Assembly: GCA_944990035.1 (NCBI GenBank)
Contig: CALYLX010000128.1
Location: 1,674,001-1,738,000, forward strand
From: Clitopilus passeckerianus
Lineage: Eukaryota > Basidiomycota > Agaricomycetes > Agaricales > Entolomataceae
Length of the DNA stretch: 64,000 bases
Reading direction: 5' to 3'
In this document: one piece after another, positions 54,492 through 64,000 of the stretch
How positions within the stretch are numbered: the first letter of the stretch is position 1
Layout of the letters: the number at the start of each line of letters is the position of its first letter
Made by a program: the position numbers and the translations under genes
Notes under the pieces: generated by a model
The model's input: only the letters and a program-made list of their open reading frames with translations
Database searches by the model: none
What the model was told of the DNA's origin: nothing

Positions 54492-56908
54492 ATGAGCTCG
54501 ATTCGCGTTGCAGTCCTTACAGGTTGGTTAGCAGCCGTTTTGATCTAATCGCACGTCTTCACGGGTTTCGTCGTCGACAGTTAGTGATACGGCGGCGGCG
54601 AATGCTGCTACTGACAGATCTGGACCGACTGTCAAATCTATTCTGGACAGTCGTCCTGGGTTTTCATGCATCGACAACGCCATTGTTCCAGACGATCTAC
54701 TAGCCATTCGAACAGTTGTCTCTAAATGGGCGGGTGCAAGCAATGTGGACTGGATAGTGACTACTGGCGGTACAGGATTTGGAGTCAGAGACTTGACACC
54801 TGAGGTGTGTTGTGGTAACATGGATTGACGACTGCCAACGCTGAAATCTCCTAGGCCATCAAACCTTTACTTGAGCGCGAGGCATCTGGCTTGGTGCATG
54901 TTCTTATTTCAACTTCCCTCAAACATACGCCTTTGGCAGCTCTGTCCAGGCCCATCGCGGGAACCATCGGGAACACCCTCGTAGTCACGCTTCCCGGGAG
55001 CGTGAAGGCAGTTAAGGAAAACCTGGAGGCCTTGTTTGCTGGTGGACTTGTTGATCACGCTATTGAACTGATCAGAGGGGGTTCCGGGAAAAAGGTGCAT
55101 GCCGAATTGGCTGCTGGTGGGCACAGTGCGAAAGGGCATACACATGGTCATGACCACCACCACCACCATCACCATGCCACGGGCGAACATAACCATGGAC
55201 ATAACATACCTCAGCCTAGGTCAACGTTCTCCCATGATCCCTCTGCACCTGGTATGTTTCCAACTCCGTCTTCCGAAGAAATTTCGCTAATGTTGCTTCG
55301 TTCTTTAGTTTCCGCTCGCCACAGACATTCTCCATATCCACTGATTTCGTATGAGAATGCACTCCAACTGATACAGAAGAATGTCGAAGTGCTTCCAGTT
55401 GAGAAAAAAGCCGTACGGAGCTTTAGCTTCTAGCTGCTTCCATGATACCGAGATTCTTCATTAGGTTACACCCGACCTGCGAGGCCATATTCTTGCTTCC
55501 GATGTTCACGCTCCTCAGGATGCGCCGCCAACTAGCACCACCAACGTCGATGGATATGCTATTCGATGTGAGTGTTTTCAGGTGTCATCTACTACGGATC
55601 CTAATCCCTGCTAGCTACCGATCAACCAGGAACGTACAAAGTGCTGACGGCGCAAACGCACACTCTTTCGGATCCTATTTCCGCAGGTTCAGTCTACCGG
55701 GTAAACACCGGCGGTCCAATCCCAGCAGGTGCAGACGCAGTGATCATGGTCGAAGATACGCGCCTTGTTTCAACATTCTCGGGAGAAGAGGGAGAGGAAG
55801 GAGAGGAAAAGGAGATTGAGACCCTAGCGCAAGTTCCAGCCGGGGAAAACATACGTGCTCCAGGCTCTGATACCCTCAAAGGCGACCTTGTTCTGCATAA
55901 AGGAAAACTACTTGGCAGCGTAGGTGGTGAGATCGGAACTCTGGCTTTCGTTGGCAGGAAGGAGGTAGGGTGAATATCAACTTTGTTTTGCCTGCCTCAC
56001 ACAACCTATTGTAGGTCGAAGTTGTGAAGAAGCCCGTTATCGCTATCCTCAGTACAGGAAACGAAATTATCGATCTTCAGCAGCCCACTTCGTTATCAGG
56101 AAACGGGTGGGGCGGGGTCTTCGATACCAACCGACCTTCCCTTCAGGCAGCCCTTGAGGGTATGGGATATGACGTGCTCGATCTTGGCATCGTTCCGGAC
56201 AAGTTCAGTCTTCGACGGTATCTTTCTGTCCTTTGTTTGACAGTTCGCGTAGGATCGATGCCCACATAGAAGCGATGCGGAAAGGGATTCAGCTAGCAGA
56301 TATCCTGCTCACAACTGGAGGCACGTCTATGGGCCCCACGGACCTGCTCAAACCTATAATCGAGAGACACTTCGGTGGGACCGTCCATTTTGGCAGAGTC
56401 ACTATCAAGCCTGGCAAGCCTACTACATTCGCAACCATCCCTGTCCCAGTAGTGGAGGGTCAGTCGGCGAATGGAGTAAAAGCCAAGCCGGTTTTCGCAC
56501 TCCCTGGTAATCCCGCATCTGCTTTGGTCACGTTTTATACTTTCGTACTTCCTACGTTGAGGCTGATGGCTGGGTGGGAATGGTCGAAGGCACAACTGCC
56601 TCGGGTGAAAGCAGAGGTATGTAACGCATATACGTATATCCTTGTACAATATTCTGACCCTAGCGTCCCAGCTGCAATCTCCTACGAGGCTGGATCCTCG
56701 CTTGGAGTTTCATCGTGTAATTCTAAAGGTTGGAAATGGCGGAATAAAGGCCTTCACGACTGGCGGACAAAGGTCTAGCCGCGTTGCAAGCTTGAGCGGG
56801 GCAAACGGGCTAGTGGTTCTACCGCTGAAGGGCGAGGCTGAGGTGGATGTCCTCGAAGCAGGTTCTCAAGTTGACGTTATCGTGATCGGCGAACTTCAGG
56901 CTTTGTAA
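54492..56908 (+). CDS. cnxE: Gephyrin/CnxE-type molybdenum cofactor biosynthesis protein
   Basis: The N-terminal MogA-like G domain: MSSIRVAVLT, VSDTAAANAATDRSG, WIVTTGGTGFGVRDLTPE and LVVTLPGSVKAVKENL. A linker with a His run (HGHDHHHHHHH, near 55145-55200) leads to the MoeA-like E domain: SYENALQLIQKNVEVLP, NTGGPIPAGADAVIMVED, VIAILSTGNEIIDL, DTNRPSLQAALEGMGYDVLD, ILLTTGGTSMGPTDLLKP and FALPGNPASALVTFYTF. The last exon is RLDPRLEFHRVILKV to 56908. The G domain adenylylates molybdopterin and the E domain inserts molybdate. The MogA-MoeA order is that of gephyrin and fungal CnxE. Some nine introns. Confidence 0.95.
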
Positions 56909-57722
56909 CTTGTCAAATACAGCAGTCATGTACGTTTTAGTTTGTACGGAAGGAAAGCATGGATTCCCTTTCTCGGATTAAGCACCAAAAACCTTATCAG
57001 CCAAGATTAGGGTGGTAATATCGCCTAATCATGAGTTCAAACGCCTCACCACCCTTTCTTCGTATTTCGGAACTTACGAGGATATAAGAACGGTCCTTTC
57101 TTGAGTCCATGATGGCTGCACTCTCCCTCTCTGACAGTTCTAATACAGCTCCCAACGACGATTCAGCCCGGCTGCACTGACGACCTCTCATTGGGTCGGT
57201 GCCAACCTCGCAATTTTAGCTTGGCTGGGATACAGATTCGAATTAAGCTTTGGTGAGTCGTTCTCTGGCATTGGCAATACACCGGAAGAGGAGCCTGAGT
57301 TCTGAAAGGACTTGTTTGCCCGTCTCTGCAATCGCGCTCTCCTGTAGAAATAAAACATTATACTTTCTAGACACACAGAATTTACAGGATTCTTGCACTG
57401 AAACTACATTGAAAAGGCGGAAAACTCAAACCCTCGCCTTCTAAGTTGTTGATACGCCCCAAAATGCCGTGAGAATATTGCTTGGAAGAGGAGGCGACCC
57501 TAACAAGAAACGCACATTCTTCAATTCCACCGCGTCCTTTTGGGCAATCCGCCGTCCCGCGTGCTATCGACGCGTTTTTTCGGTGCGCTATCAACTGGTG
57601 CGCCAAAGCTAGGCTCTGTATTGACGTTTCCCTGACTTATATTGAATTCCTTGCAGCAAGGCTAAAGCCAGGCTGAGCTTCGCCTACACCAAAAAGGCCA
57701 TTGACCACCAAGCATCCTCCCC
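56909..57722. other. Intergenic with a possible minus-strand exon
   Basis: A minus-strand exon at 57243-57342 after a TTTCTACAG acceptor would read ESAIAETGKQVLSELRLLFR and NARERLTKA then stop. Upstream open text up to 57606 could belong to it, but no complete gene can be built. An ACGCGT at 57570-57575 is 148 bp before the next gene. Confidence 0.3.
57570..57575. promoter_or_regulatory. Single ACGCGT (MCB-type) site
   Basis: ACGCGTTTTTTCGG lies 148 bp upstream of the ATG at 57723. One site alone is weak evidence. Confidence 0.3.
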
Positions 57723-59250
57723 ATGCCAGCCGTCCGCAAAAGTAGCCGCTCACCCAGGCAGACGCCCACCAGCAACCAAAATAGGCCTGTCCGCACGGCC
57801 TCAGCGAACAAGAGCTATGATGAGTCTGCTGACTGGGGGTCGGATCTGACATCCGGTGACGAGTTCGGCGAGGCTACCGCGCGTGAACCTCTCAAGAACA
57901 TCACACAAGCCTCGCCTAAACAAGTCAAAAGCGCCAAAGGAAGGAAATCTAGCTCTAAGAAGAGTGACAGAACTATCTGCATCCATGGCGTTGAGTTGGA
58001 AACGACCGTTGTGCTGGACACCTTTTGGTATTTTGCTGCTGAGCGGAATGCTATTGACGAGCGGAGACGGGCTCAGAAACCTTGGCCGTAAGTGATTTCT
58101 TGAGTATATTTGGGGCTCAAACGCTAACGCGGGGCATCCTTGTAGATGGACAGAAGACAAAATTCTTCGGGATTATTCATTTTGCAACACCTACCGCATT
58201 CTGGACATGACGAGTCAATACATCATACGAGAAGTCATCGAAAAAGGCGACCAGCATCCGGTTGAAATTACGTTCCGCGTCGTGTTATTCAACTTGTACA
58301 CGAAGATGGATACCTGGGAAATACTCACTCGTGAGCTCGGAACTCCACATCTGACATGGAAAGACTACGACCACGACAAGTATGCGCGCGTCCTCACTGG
58401 AATCAAAGAGGGTGGAGGGACCATCTACACGGGTGCTTTTCAGAAGCCTTTTCCCTCCTTCGATCGACGGGAACCGGGTTATATCAATCATCTAATTCTG
58501 CTCGAAACATTCATGGAAAACGAGCTCGCGTACCGCTTGCTTAACGCCAAATACCTCGTTGAAGTCTACGAATGGCTAATCTCGTTTGCAAGCATGGGAG
58601 AGTTCAACACCTATCAGCTCATGCTAAATCTACTCTATACCCCAGTGCTCAACTTTTCCGGAAACGATTTTGTTGTTCCAGGTCTTGGTGCCATCTCTGG
58701 CATGCAGAAGATCTTTGGCCCGGCTGTCCTCAGGCGCGCCAGAGAGTCGATTCCAGAGGCTGATGTAGCCATCATCCGTTGGTTTCAGGAGAATCAAGAC
58801 ACGGAATTCAAACGACTTGGCTTGACGTTCAATGGGCTGGGGCCAGACCATTTACCCCTCGATCTGGCCGACATAGAGCATCTGCTTTGTGAGGTGGACA
58901 AATATTCTCGGAAGAGACATCCGGGAATCAAAGGAAACGACCGCACGGAAATCAAGGCAAAATACACTCCACACGATAGGCCTTACCCCTCCGAACCAAC
59001 ACTCCCCAAAGCGTGGAAGCATCCCGACCGCAAGCGGATACGTATTTCGCCGAGGGGTCCTGTTATTGAAAAGCGATATGTGGTGAAAGAGCTACAGAAA
59101 CACAGAACCGACTCGGAGGGACAGAGGGTCTATTATGTTATATGGGCGGGGTATGCTCCGAAATACGATACTTGGGAGCCTGAGAGCAGCCTGATGGAGG
59201 ATGTTCCGAAATTGGTAACGATGTATAAGAAGAAACATAAACTGAAATAG
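57723..59250 (+). CDS. 5-hmdU DNA kinase-type helical domain + chromodomain protein
   Basis: Two exons (57723-58087, 58146-59250) give 489 residues. Residues 1-115 are Ser/Arg/Lys-rich and disordered. From about 122 to 370 comes the helical domain known from phage base-hypermodification enzymes (5-hmdU DNA kinase / alpha-glutamyl-putrescinyl-thymine pyrophosphorylase group): WTEDKILRDYSFCNTYRILD, FRVVLFNLYTKMDTWEIL, FNTYQLMLNLLYTP, DFVVPGLGAISGMQKIFG and DLADIEHLLCEVDKYSRK. Residues 430-489 form a chromodomain: EKRYVVKELQKHR, YYVIWAGYAPKYDTWEPES with the aromatic-cage Y, W and W. No kinase P-loop is present. The domain pair suggests a DNA-base-modification enzyme or reader brought to methylated histones; the reaction is not known for fungal members. 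Confidence 0.8.
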
Positions 59251-59400
59251 TTGATGGACCATACAAACTTACCTAGTCGTCCATAATACCACACCGTATA
59301 TAATTCTTGCTCTATCTCCTGTATGTAATACCCATGTAGATGACTTACCAATAATCAGTCTTGACACTTCCAACTCGATTTTTTGGCTCTCTTAGCAGAA

Positions 59401-59414
59401 ACGCGTGGACGCGT
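59401..59414. promoter_or_regulatory. Paired ACGCGT (MCB) sites upstream of FEN1
   Basis: ACGCGTGGACGCGT at 59401-59414, two MCB boxes 8 bp apart, about 130-145 bp before the FEN1 ATG. RAD27 is an MBF-controlled G1/S gene in yeast, so the motif is expected here. Confidence 0.65.
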
Positions 59415-59545
59415 TCATGGAAATGGGTCGATCATGCACGTCACGCTTTTGGCGTCGCATCACGTGGTCTTTCCAGCTGAAACGGTGCCGTCTCTGACGC
59501 GCTCATTCACAAGTTCACCGCGAACGACTCCTCTCTCAGGCTACC

Positions 59546-61206
59546 ATGGGTATCAAAGGTCTAACAGGGCTCATCTCCGAGCATGCTCCCAAGGCTATAA
59601 AAGACCACGACATTAAGACGCTCTTCGGTCGGAAGGTCGCGATCGACGCCTCCATGTCAATATACCAGTTCCTCATTGCCGTGCGGCAGAAGGACGGAGA
59701 AATGTTGACGAACGACGCTGGCGAGACGACGAGTCATCTCATGGGGTTCTTCTACAGGACGATCAGGATTGTGGAGAACGGCATTAAACCTGCGTATGTG
59801 TTTGATGGGAAACCGCCAGACTTGAAGAAGGGTGTGGTAAGTCGTGTTTCGCCTGGTATTAAGAAGAGAATGTGAATTTTACGCGTCTTTTGTAGCTTGC
59901 GAAACGTTTTGAAAAGAGGGAAGAGGCAAAGGAGGAGGGTGAGGAAGCAAAAGAGATTGGAACGGTGGAGGAAATGGACAGGTTCTCAAGGAGGACGGTC
60001 AAAGTCACCAGGGAGCATAATGAGGAATGTCGGCGGTTGTTGAAGCTCATGGGTATTCCCGTGGTTATTGCAAGTCGAACTTGCTTCCCTTCTGCTCCAT
60101 AAGACTCACTTGCCTATTCTTCAGGCACCTTCAGAAGCAGAGGCTCAATGCGCTGAGCTCGCACGAGGAGGAAAAGTCTACGCCGCAGGCTCAGAAGACA
60201 TGGACACACTTACCTTCCATGCGCCCATTCTCTACCGCCACCTGACATTCTCAGAAGCCAAGAAGCAGCCTATAAGTGAAATTAACCTCCAAGCTGCTTT
60301 AGACGGGCTAGAAATGGACATGAGCATGGTACGTTAGCTCTCCCCTCAAGTTAACTGCAGTTCTAAATGTGTATATCTAGTTCATAGATCTGTGTATCCT
60401 CCTAGGCTGTGACTACCTTGAACCCATCAAAGGGGTTGGTCCCAAGTCTGCTCTAAAGCTCATCCGAGAGCACAACGGTCTTGCGGGTGTCGTCAGTCAC
60501 CTCCGAGCAAAGTACGTTTCTCCCACCTTATAACAAACCTCACGCTTACTCATTCGTCTTTTCAGAGCGGCCGAAAAAGCTGCCCAAGCAAAGGACGAGC
60601 CCTCTGATGACGAGCCCGAGCCTGAAGAGCCTGCTCCCACATCTGACATTGAACGTCCGGATTCTGACGGCGAGCCTGAAGTTGAAGAAAAGCCCAAGCC
60701 TAAACCCAAGAAGAAGGCAGGGAAGGGCAAGGGTAAAGGAGGTGTTGTGATTCCTGAGGAATGGCCATGGGAGGAGGCAAAGAAGATTTTCATGAAGCCA
60801 GACGTGCTGCCTGCGGATGAGGTTGAGGTAAGGAGTCTATCGAAGTACTCTTGAGGTTACTGTTGCTGATATTTTGAGTAGCTGGAGTGGAAGAACCCCG
60901 ATGTAGACGGGCTGGTGCAATTCCTGGTCGTTGAGAAAGGATTCAAGTATGTCATCGGATTCCAATCAGAGTTTGCTACTGACCATTTCGTAATATAGCG
61001 AGGAACGAGTGCGAAAAGGAGCCGAAAAATTGCAAAGGTTCCTCAACAGCAAGCAGCAAGGGCGATTAGACGGCTTTTTCAGCGTCAAGCCGAAAGAGAA
61101 GCCTTCACCGCAAAAAGGCAAGAAAGACACTGGAAAGGGTGCCAAAAAGCGGAAAGGCGACGATACTGAAAAAGCTGGTGGCAAGAAGGCCAAGACGAAG
61201 AAATAG
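59546..61206 (+). CDS. FEN1: Flap endonuclease 1
   Basis: Seven exons (59546-59836, 59896-60069, 60125-60328, 60381-60511, 60566-60828, 60882-60946, 61000-61206) give 444 residues. Catalytic acidic residues are in [53 protein letters not shown] and [14 protein letters not shown] (helix-hairpin-helix). Near the C-terminus [10 protein letters not shown] is the PCNA-binding PIP box, followed by a Lys-rich tail. It removes 5' flaps in Okazaki fragment maturation and long-patch base excision repair. About 45 residues of acidic then Lys/Pro/Gly-rich sequence are inserted after [11 protein letters not shown], compared with yeast and human enzymes. Intron 2 is GC-AG (GCAAGT donor at 60070). Confidence 0.97.
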
Positions 61207-61493
61207 GCAGCCTTCGTGACTGATATTGGTGTGTAATATTTCCTGTACTTGATATAATATGGTATTCGTTTATTGGTTTCTTGGTATATATACATTAGGA
61301 TATATATAAAAGATGATATCTAAATGAGCGTGATCAGTTCTTCGTGACTTTTATCCAGTCCATGCAATATGTATAATGCCACCAGGTGAGTGCTGATAAT
61401 GAGAAATAAAGAAAATAAGGATTGTCGTCGTTATTCACCGTGCCTTCATGATGAGATATAAACCAATACTAATGAAAGAATGAGGAAGGGAGG

Positions 61494-62798
61494 TCAAGAC
61501 ATGGCAGAAAGTGCATACACCACGATACAACCGCCAACGACACCCGCGATGACGAGCTGCATAAAGCTGGCCATGACGGGATAGTTCTGCACGACGAGAT
61601 CGTCCATCGTGCCCGGCATCTTGCTTGGACCCTTGCCCTGCGCACGGACGATAGCATCGACGGCATTCTTGTCTCTCCCCAGAACCATCCACCACGAGCT
61701 CGCCCTCTTCAACGCCACAGCGGCACTCGACGGGGGTGGATCGTTCTGAAGGTGCAAAAGACCAGTGTGTACGCCCCTCCTCCTCGCTCTTTCTTCTGCG
61801 ATCTCCAGTGCTTGGTTTTGCTCGACCACCTGGGCCGCTGCACCATTTGGAGAGGGCCGGGAGGGATGTTTGCCCCGCACAACACGTATGACGCCCGAGC
61901 TGGTACGTGCGATACGGTCAAAGAGAGACGATGAGAGCGAGACAGCGTCGTCTCCCTGATCGTCGTAGTAGTCCTCCATGTCGGTGTCCTCGCCACTCTC
62001 CTGCTTGATCCCTCGGGCGCGTGCCTTTTTGCGTCGCGAGACGTGGTACTGCCGTGGTTCGTCAGGATCTTCGTCTAGACTGCCCAACACGGTGTTTCCA
62101 TCGTCGTCTACGAGAACAGTGGGGACCTCGCTTGGTGTCTCGTCCGACATGACACTCTCTGCTACGCCGGGGCCACGGTAGGTCCCTAGACCGTTGCGGC
62201 GGTTGTTGGGATTGGGCGCGGTCCATTGAGGAGGTGCAGCTGGAAGATCGTTGAATGAGTCCCAGTTGGGGTTGCGTCTGCGCCAGGGGCCTGAGGGGGG
62301 AACTTGGAACGGTGGCGTGTAGGCCCGGACACTTGAGTTTCTGTTGATATCGCGTTGAGCTCTGAGGGGGCTTATTCCTTGCTGGGATCCAGAAGGTGGG
62401 GGCGCGAGGGAGACGTGGGCGGCGTGGCCATGGTCGTCGATGAGTGTTGTGGTTGTTATTGGTGGGTCCACCTCGAACACGGACGCGACGGAGTGAAGAC
62501 GCGACATGCGAGGAGGCGTCGGTGGTGGTGAAGACAAGAGGCTGGATTTCGACGACGCGTCCGTTTGTGTCGAAGGCTGGGATTGAGGCGGTGTGATTCC
62601 TGGGTCAGAGTCGGGGAGCGAGGACCGACTGCTGGTGGTTGAACTTGGCGATGCCGGCGAAGGACAAATTACAGTTCGAGCTTGACGGCGATGGCCTTCC
62701 ATTGGCAAATGGCAAGTCTGGCAGTGAGGTTTCTTTCGATTTACAGTGGCCATTTGGTCGTCGTCGTCAACGTTATAAGGTGAAGACGTGAAGTTCAA
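61494..62798 (-). CDS. Predicted tail-anchored membrane protein, unknown
   Basis: A single-exon ORF of 434 residues. A CxxC motif is near the start (KKPHCQTCHLPMEGHRR). A long Ser/Pro-rich disordered region, an acidic stretch (EDTDMEDYYDDQGDDAVS), a helical part (EQNQALEIAEERARRRGVHT) and a C-terminal hydrophobic segment (LVIAGVVGGCIVVYALSAMS) follow. The last segment, with only two residues after it, makes it a tail-anchored protein with the bulk in the cytosol. No enzyme domain is recognised. PPP and proline-directed sites suggest a scaffold. Confidence 0.7.
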   Translation of the reverse strand: MNFTSSPYNVDDDDQMATVNRKKPHCQTCHLPMEGHRRQARTVICPSPASPSSTTSSRSSLPDSDPGITPPQSQPSTQTDASSKSSLLSSPPPTPPRMSRLHSVASVFEVDPPITTTTLIDDHGHAAHVSLAPPPSGSQQGISPLRAQRDINRNSSVRAYTPPFQVPPSGPWRRRNPNWDSFNDLPAAPPQWTAPNPNNRRNGLGTYRGPGVAESVMSDETPSEVPTVLVDDDGNTVLGSLDEDPDEPRQYHVSRRKKARARGIKQESGEDTDMEDYYDDQGDDAVSLSSSLFDRIARTSSGVIRVVRGKHPSRPSPNGAAAQVVEQNQALEIAEERARRRGVHTGLLHLQNDPPPSSAAVALKRASSWWMVLGRDKNAVDAIVRAQGKGPSKMPGTMDDLVVQNYPVMASFMQLVIAGVVGGCIVVYALSAMS

Positions 62799-63239
62799 AC
62801 AAGGCCGAATGTGAACATCAGAGTATAACGAACACTAATCTCGGTAAAATGGAATTTCATGGCAATTTAGGGGGTTCTTGTTGGATCTTAGCAACGACGG
62901 ATAGTACAAGGTAATAAAGCAATTCAGGGTCGTATGTACGGAGGAAGAGCCTTTGCATTCTGGCCCGCCGGCTTCACGATGAAGTCCGTTGCCTTGAGGC
63001 TCTTCCCCGGTCAATATTACAGACTAATAACCAATTATGTCGTGTTCGTCGTCGTCGGGGTCAAGTTCACTGAATGGAGGTAGCAATGACAGAAATATCC
63101 AGAGCCATGTGGTCGTCGTTTGATCCTCAGTCAGCGGCAAGGCCACTTGACTTCTGACTCGACCAACACTGCTAACGACGTCTCCGGCTGCGCAAGCCAG
63201 AGATACGAACCCCAATATAACTTATATCAGTCTTTCATA
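62799..63239. other. Intergenic, divergent promoters
   Basis: A 441-bp gap between divergent starts at 62798 and 63240. No coding or RNA signal seen. Confidence 0.4.
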
Positions 63240-64000
63240 ATGCCTTTACCTACGACTTCCCCTCCTTCAAACCACAGAAGGCATAGAAAACGAATATCAG
63301 CTTTGCGGTTATCATCAGACACCACAGCGACACTTCCTGCCTATATTCCCGTTCAATCAGCGCAAGAGGACTCGGATAGACCTCCAGATTATCCTGACAG
63401 TGCAGAAGAAGCAGATTCAGAAGACTCCGGCACACGAGATCCATACCCGACGCTTTCTTCGCCTTCTTTAATAGCCCGGAAATCCTTATCAAGGCGCTCG
63501 AGCATTGCGACTCCACCCAGCAGCAGCAGGAGAATCGTATCAGCCCAGTCTCATAGGAGAAAGAAATCTTGGGCTCATCCATTGCCGCCATCTCAGAGTG
63601 AAGACGAGGACACCACAGACCCTTACCTCGACGCTCTCCTTGCACGTTCGGTACACGCACTAGAGATGTCAAACACGTTGCTAAAGTCGACTATCGCTAC
63701 TCAGACCAGTCTATCTGATGCTGTCGCTGCAGCTGACGAGTTTCCTTCTTCGCCTAGTACTACACTCAGTCTTAGACTGACAGGGGCAGAGGGTCCCACG
63801 TCAAGAAAGGACAAGACAAGCCGATGGGCAGACGAGATTGCTCAGTTGTCCATGGACGTGGACAACTTATTTGAAGGACCTCCTTCGTCTTCAAGGACCC
63901 TACCATCCAATCTCGTATCTTCAAGCCTTCCAACTCCTTCAGCGCTTTCAACGAGACTCCGACGGTTACCACCTTCCCTGGATCTGCGACACGAGCCTCA
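63240..64000 (+). CDS. Unrecognised protein, 5' part (runs off right edge)
   Basis: One uninterrupted open frame from ATG 63240 to the window end (over 253 codons). It begins MPLPTTSPPSNHRRHRKRIS, has a PPxY-type motif (RPPDYPDSAEEADSE), basic Ser-rich stretches, DPYLDALLARSVHALEMSNT, LKSTIATQTSLSDAVA and SRWADEIAQLSMDVDNLFEG. The composition is that of a disordered regulatory protein with short amphipathic helices. No family is recognised; no stop or intron is needed in the part seen. Confidence 0.65.
   Translation, partial: MPLPTTSPPSNHRRHRKRISALRLSSDTTATLPAYIPVQSAQEDSDRPPDYPDSAEEADSEDSGTRDPYPTLSSPSLIARKSLSRRSSIATPPSSSRRIVSAQSHRRKKSWAHPLPPSQSEDEDTTDPYLDALLARSVHALEMSNTLLKSTIATQTSLSDAVAAADEFPSSPSTTLSLRLTGAEGPTSRKDKTSRWADEIAQLSMDVDNLFEGPPSSSRTLPSNLVSSSLPTPSALSTRLRRLPPSLDLRHEP

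Noticed and set aside
57723..59250. Retrotransposon integrase fragment (because of the chromodomain)
   Set aside because: No integrase motifs precede the chromodomain; the helical domain is a different family, and the gene is single-copy, spliced and intact.
1..64000. tRNA, rRNA, CRISPR or operon-type features
   Set aside because: None recognised by eye; the window is eukaryotic. A tRNAscan or Infernal run would be needed to exclude small RNA genes.

Overview
The window is nuclear DNA of a filamentous fungus, most likely a mushroom-type basidiomycete (Agaricomycetes). Genes are dense and broken by many short introns of about 45-65 nt. Fungal-specific genes are present (DASH subunit Spc19, Mgm101, SIN Cdc14, Atg29), as are families typical of basidiomycetes (N-terminal vWA proteins, F-box arrays, a CNH-domain protein, GH115). 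Nothing prokaryotic was seen. Gene models are spliced by eye from the reading frames and family knowledge; no search was run.

Region 1 (1-30.7 kb) is a compact housekeeping block: CNH protein (3' end outside), SPT3, DDI1, ATG29, an IMPACT/YIH1 homologue, succinate-semialdehyde dehydrogenase, a small secreted Cys-rich protein, an FAH-family enzyme, SIN cdc14, cytidine deaminase, COA3, SPC19, a vWA protein, GCP5, MGM101, a GDPD, an LPA acyltransferase (SLC1) and an unrecognised single-pass membrane protein.

Region 2 (30.8-54.2 kb) is a repeat island. Two decayed F-box genes lie at its left edge. The second is split by an intact DD34E Tc1-type transposon that can be removed on paper to restore the local frame. 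Then come pieces of two further Tc1-type elements and several copies of one Ty3/gypsy chromovirus family with 485-bp LTRs: a head-to-head composite (36096-43773), a full-length but broken copy (45223-52430) and a solo LTR with a 5-bp duplication (52961-53445). A GH115 pseudogene is broken up by the right part of the island. The chromovirus has an 11-nt match between the predicted mRNA 5' end and its primer-binding site (Tf1-like self-priming), a third Cys-rich ORF after pol, and, in both copies, a shared deletion that removes the reverse-transcriptase YxDD box.

Region 3 (54.5-64 kb) returns to single-copy genes: a gephyrin/CnxE-type molybdenum cofactor enzyme, a two-domain protein joining a 5-hmdU-DNA-kinase-type helical domain to a C-terminal chromodomain, FEN1/RAD27, a tail-anchored protein and the 5' part of an unrecognised gene running off the right edge.

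The most interesting single gene is the 5-hmdU-kinase-helical/chromodomain protein at 57723-59250, a candidate for chromatin-targeted DNA base modification. Paired ACGCGT (MCB, MBF-type) sites lie just upstream of DDI1, MGM101 and FEN1, and a single site lies upstream of the helical/chromodomain gene.
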